From assembly GCF_049341065.1 (NCBI RefSeq), contig NZ_JBMPIX010000001.1, forward strand, positions 1-64,000: 64,000 nucleotides of DNA, in the 5' to 3' direction. Under the pieces are notes generated by a model. That model was given only the letters and a program-made list of their open reading frames with translations. It made no database searches and had not been told where the DNA came from. This DNA comes from Pacificoceanicola sp049341065 (lineage in GTDB: Bacteria > Pseudomonadota > Alphaproteobacteria > Rhodobacterales > Rhodobacteraceae). The position numbers and the translations under genes were made by a program. Of the stretch, positions 62,015 through 64,000 are shown in pieces (position 1 is the first letter of the stretch; every line of letters starts with the position of its first letter).

Positions 62015-62317
62015 ATGCTGATCGCTAGAACCTTGAACGGGCTTCAGGCCCACTCTTTAACACCCGAGCGCGCCCGCGAACTGGGCCAGCTTGGCTATAT
62101 GCAATGGCTGGGGGCCTTGCCGCCCGACAGCGATTATGAGTTCGAAGCCGTGCGCGCCTATCTGCGCGCCATGGACTTTATCGAAACAGACCCTGCCATC
62201 GCGGCCTTTTGCGACTTGATCCGCGACTCGCTGCGCAGGCCGCTGCGACCGCTTGATCTGGCGCTTCCCAAGGCCCGGCGGCGCGGCGGTGCGCGCAAAC
62301 GGCGTCTGTCTATCTAG
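62015..62317 (+). CDS. Unknown 100-residue protein downstream of a B12 riboswitch
   Basis: The ORF starts MLIARTLNGLQAHSLTPERA after a good ribosome binding site (GGAGGGCGCA) and ends with a basic tail (KARRRGGARKRRLSI). The middle has helical LGQLGYMQWLGALPPDSDYE and YLRAMDFIETDPAIAAFCDL. No signal peptide or membrane helix. I do not recognise it. A longer start at 61961 is possible. It lies 135 bp after the cobalamin riboswitch and could be B12-controlled, or the original target may have been lost. Confidence 0.55.
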   Translation: MLIARTLNGLQAHSLTPERARELGQLGYMQWLGALPPDSDYEFEAVRAYLRAMDFIETDPAIAAFCDLIRDSLRRPLRPLDLALPKARRRGGARKRRLSI

Positions 62318-62880
62318 TTTGCACCTGATCAGGTCCGCCCGCCGGGACCGGAGGTTCAACGGGCGGGCGGAGTGGCACGATCCCGTCAAACCACTTGGCG
62401 CGCCGGGTGGCATTCAGGAACAGGTTGAACCGCAGCGCCTGTGCAACTTCGGGCGGTTCGACCAGATCATAGACAACGCTGGCCATGCATTCGGCAGGCT
62501 GATCTGGCCCGAGGCGTCCGCCGCCAGGTTGTCTGTCAGGCTGCCGCTCCAGTAGCGTTTGACCATCGCGGCCTCGTCGCAAAAGGTGAACTCGCCCAGT
62601 AGCGAATAGCCGGACAGCCAGGCACGTTCGGAATGGCCAGGCTTGGCGTCTGGCGGATCAGCAAGGGGCCGCCTTGCACGACATTGCGGCGCATGACCCC
62701 CTTGAAGGCACCGCCGAACACCCCTTGCCAAAAGAACCCGGCTGAAAACGTCAAAGGGTCGTCGATGGGTCTGAGAGGAACACGTGGCTCATCGCGCTGC
62801 GGCAAGCGATCGCCCCTATCGGTTTCGGCGCGCATCCAGCCGTGGCTGACGACAACGCCGGGTCGGTCCCGGAGCGGCAA
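62310..62880 (-). pseudogene. Fragmented remnant of an unidentified gene
   Basis: Coherent pieces appear in different minus-strand frames, e.g. DDPLTFSAGFFWQGVFGGAF and VVQGGPLLIRQTPSLAIPNV in one frame, FCDEAAMVKRYWSGSLTDN in a second, and LVEPPEVAQALRFNLFLNA with RRAKWFDGIVPLRPPVEPP in a third. This is what a gene with several frameshifts looks like. I do not recognise the protein. It follows the decayed oxidoreductase gene on the same strand. Confidence 0.5.
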
Positions 62881-62885
62881 GGACT

Positions 62886-63991
62886 GCCGTCGCCTTCAAC
62901 GCCGATCTGGTGCCGGTCTTGCAGCCCGCGGCCCGCGTCGTCGATATCGGTTCCCCCAACCGCCATGATACAGGCGCGGCCGACCCGCATGGTCTCTCGA
63001 TAACGCTTCAACGCGGCGATGCCGGGGATCAAAGTGGACAGTCCATCCAAAGCGGTTAAGCGCAGGCATTCAGGGGTGATCTGGGCGCGCTCTGTGTCGG
63101 GGCTGACGGTGGTGGACATGGACAGGCGCAGCGCCGGAGACCACGAGACATGGATTCGACGGTCACCGAACAGCACGAAATACCTATTGGCGCCGACAAA
63201 CCCCGTGGTCGATGGCAGCTTCACCTCGCCGGGCAGCACGTCGATTATCACTGTCGCGTTCCAGTGCTGCGACCAGACAAAGGGCGTCGCTGGCCCGGCC
63301 ATGGCATCCAGTCGCACCCGGTCTTCCCAAAGCGCATTTATAATCCAATCCGCCCTCGGAGTCTGGGGTGCGCCGGTTCCGCAAGGCAAAGGACATCCCC
63401 CCGGCGCTGCCTTGTTTCGCACTCACAACAGTGCAGTTGCCGCGAAACGCGATCAATGGGTGACATAGACCGCCGCCGAAACGAGATCGGCGATGCGCCC
63501 CGGATCAACAGCAATCTCAGGCGCGTGAAACTGCGCCTGAACGCTGCCTGCATAGATCGCGCGCCGGTCCTGCACGGTGACGGTCTGGCTGGGCTGGCAG
63601 GCCGAATTCGGCGCTCAGCTGCGCCTGCGTCTGGTCTACCATCTGTACATAGCGCCAAAGCGTATCGAATGAGCTCGCGGAGTTCTGGGGCACGATGTAA
63701 TTGAAACAGCCCGATGTGGTTTGCAAAGCTTTGGGCGTCTGCGTCAACCGCGCCGCGATGTCCCGAAACTGCAGCGATCCTGCTGCCAGCCGCCGGTGAA
63801 TATCTTGGCGGGGATCTGCGGCATAGACATAGCCAAGGTGCTGTTTGCCCTCATTGTGACAGCTTGCCTCCATCATCGGACGGCGGCGCGGTCGATCAGG
63901 TGACAGCGTGGCCGGACTGAGCCAGTTCCATCGCCGCAGCACATCCGGCAAGCCCTGCACCCAAAATGATCACAGGGCTGGTTTTCGGCAT
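62886..63991 (-). pseudogene. Decayed FAD-dependent oxidoreductase
   Basis: The frame opens at ATG 63989-63991 with VIILGAGLAGCAAAMELAQS, a complete FAD Rossmann motif, and breaks soon after (TGA following GHAVT). Further pieces lie in other frames: ASCHNEGKQHLGYVYAADP and FNYIVPQNSASSFDTLW (63517-63960), then DWIINALWEDRVRLDA, RRIHVSWSPALRLSMSTTVS and VGGTDIDDAGRGLQDRHQIG (to about 62886). The order matches a DAO-type oxidoreductase, as often found in polysaccharide clusters. At least three frameshifts make it a pseudogene. The window ends just beyond its start. Confidence 0.75.
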
Positions 63992-64000
63992 GTTGGTCTT

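Noticed and set aside
1..64000. tRNA genes, CRISPR arrays, prophage modules
   Set aside because: No tRNA T-loop with matching acceptor stem, no regularly spaced repeats and no phage structural genes were seen.

Overview
The window is a GC-rich chromosomal segment of an alphaproteobacterium, almost certainly a marine-type member of the Rhodobacteraceae (Roseobacter group). The evidence is the set of family-typical proteins and gene pairs: secG next to pyrG, purA with a DUF2842 protein, glyQ-DUF6446-glyS-ppdK, divergent carA and yqeY, a ctaD aa3 oxidase subunit, and Rhodobacteraceae-type DUF proteins. Most of the 64 kb is housekeeping sequence. No tRNA, rRNA or CRISPR was seen.

Layout. 1-5.3 kb: a truncated lipoprotein, pyrG, and then a 2.4 kb insertion unit (transposase plus SWIM zinc-finger gene between 36-40 bp inverted repeats) that separates pyrG from secG. 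5.4-8.1 kb: small membrane protein, acetyltransferase, purA, DUF2842. 8.1-12 kb: a decayed haem-binding secreted protein and a long acidic Trp-Asp-rich protein. 12-17.3 kb: thiamin pyrophosphokinase, two tandem EamA transporters, an AEC transporter, an MBL-fold hydrolase and TatD. 17.4-24.8 kb: a vitamin B12 uptake operon on the minus strand: cobalamin riboswitch, btuB, btuF-like, btuC-like, btuD-like, a 53-codon ORF, exbB, exbD, exbD, tonB. It appears self-contained, with its own energising complex.

25.3-35.1 kb: the division and cell wall (dcw) cluster mraZ-rsmH-ftsL-ftsI-murE-murF-mraY-murD, preceded by a run of MraZ-type TGGG direct repeats and a terminator-like hairpin. The cluster stops at murD. 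35.2-41.7 kb: PPDK-like protein and glycyl-tRNA synthetase (glyS, glyQ), minus strand. 41.9-45.3 kb: an envelope protein that keeps a trypsin fold but has lost its catalytic residues, an EamA transporter and a hemerythrin. 45.5-48.4 kb: ilvC, two tandem Lrp-type regulators, a muramidase. 48.5-55.8 kb: a class V aminotransferase, a Hint-domain protein, a UbiH-type monooxygenase, a pyrimidine 5'-nucleotidase, a GntR regulator and a two-domain glycosyltransferase. 55.9-61 kb: carA, yqeY, glycosyltransferase, DUF2244, ctaD with an FNR-type box upstream. 61.4-64 kb: a DUF1127 protein, a second cobalamin riboswitch facing an unknown 100-residue ORF, and a strongly decayed FAD-oxidoreductase gene running off the window.

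The main points for follow-up are the transposase/SWIM unit, the catalytically dead protease-like protein, the two B12 riboswitches (one with a competing 5' hairpin, one with no recognisable B12 gene), the coupled 53-codon ORF in the B12 operon, the 15-bp perfect palindrome at the hemerythrin gene, and two families of intergenic palindromic repeats. Gene functions are assigned from protein sequence recognition alone; no database search was run.
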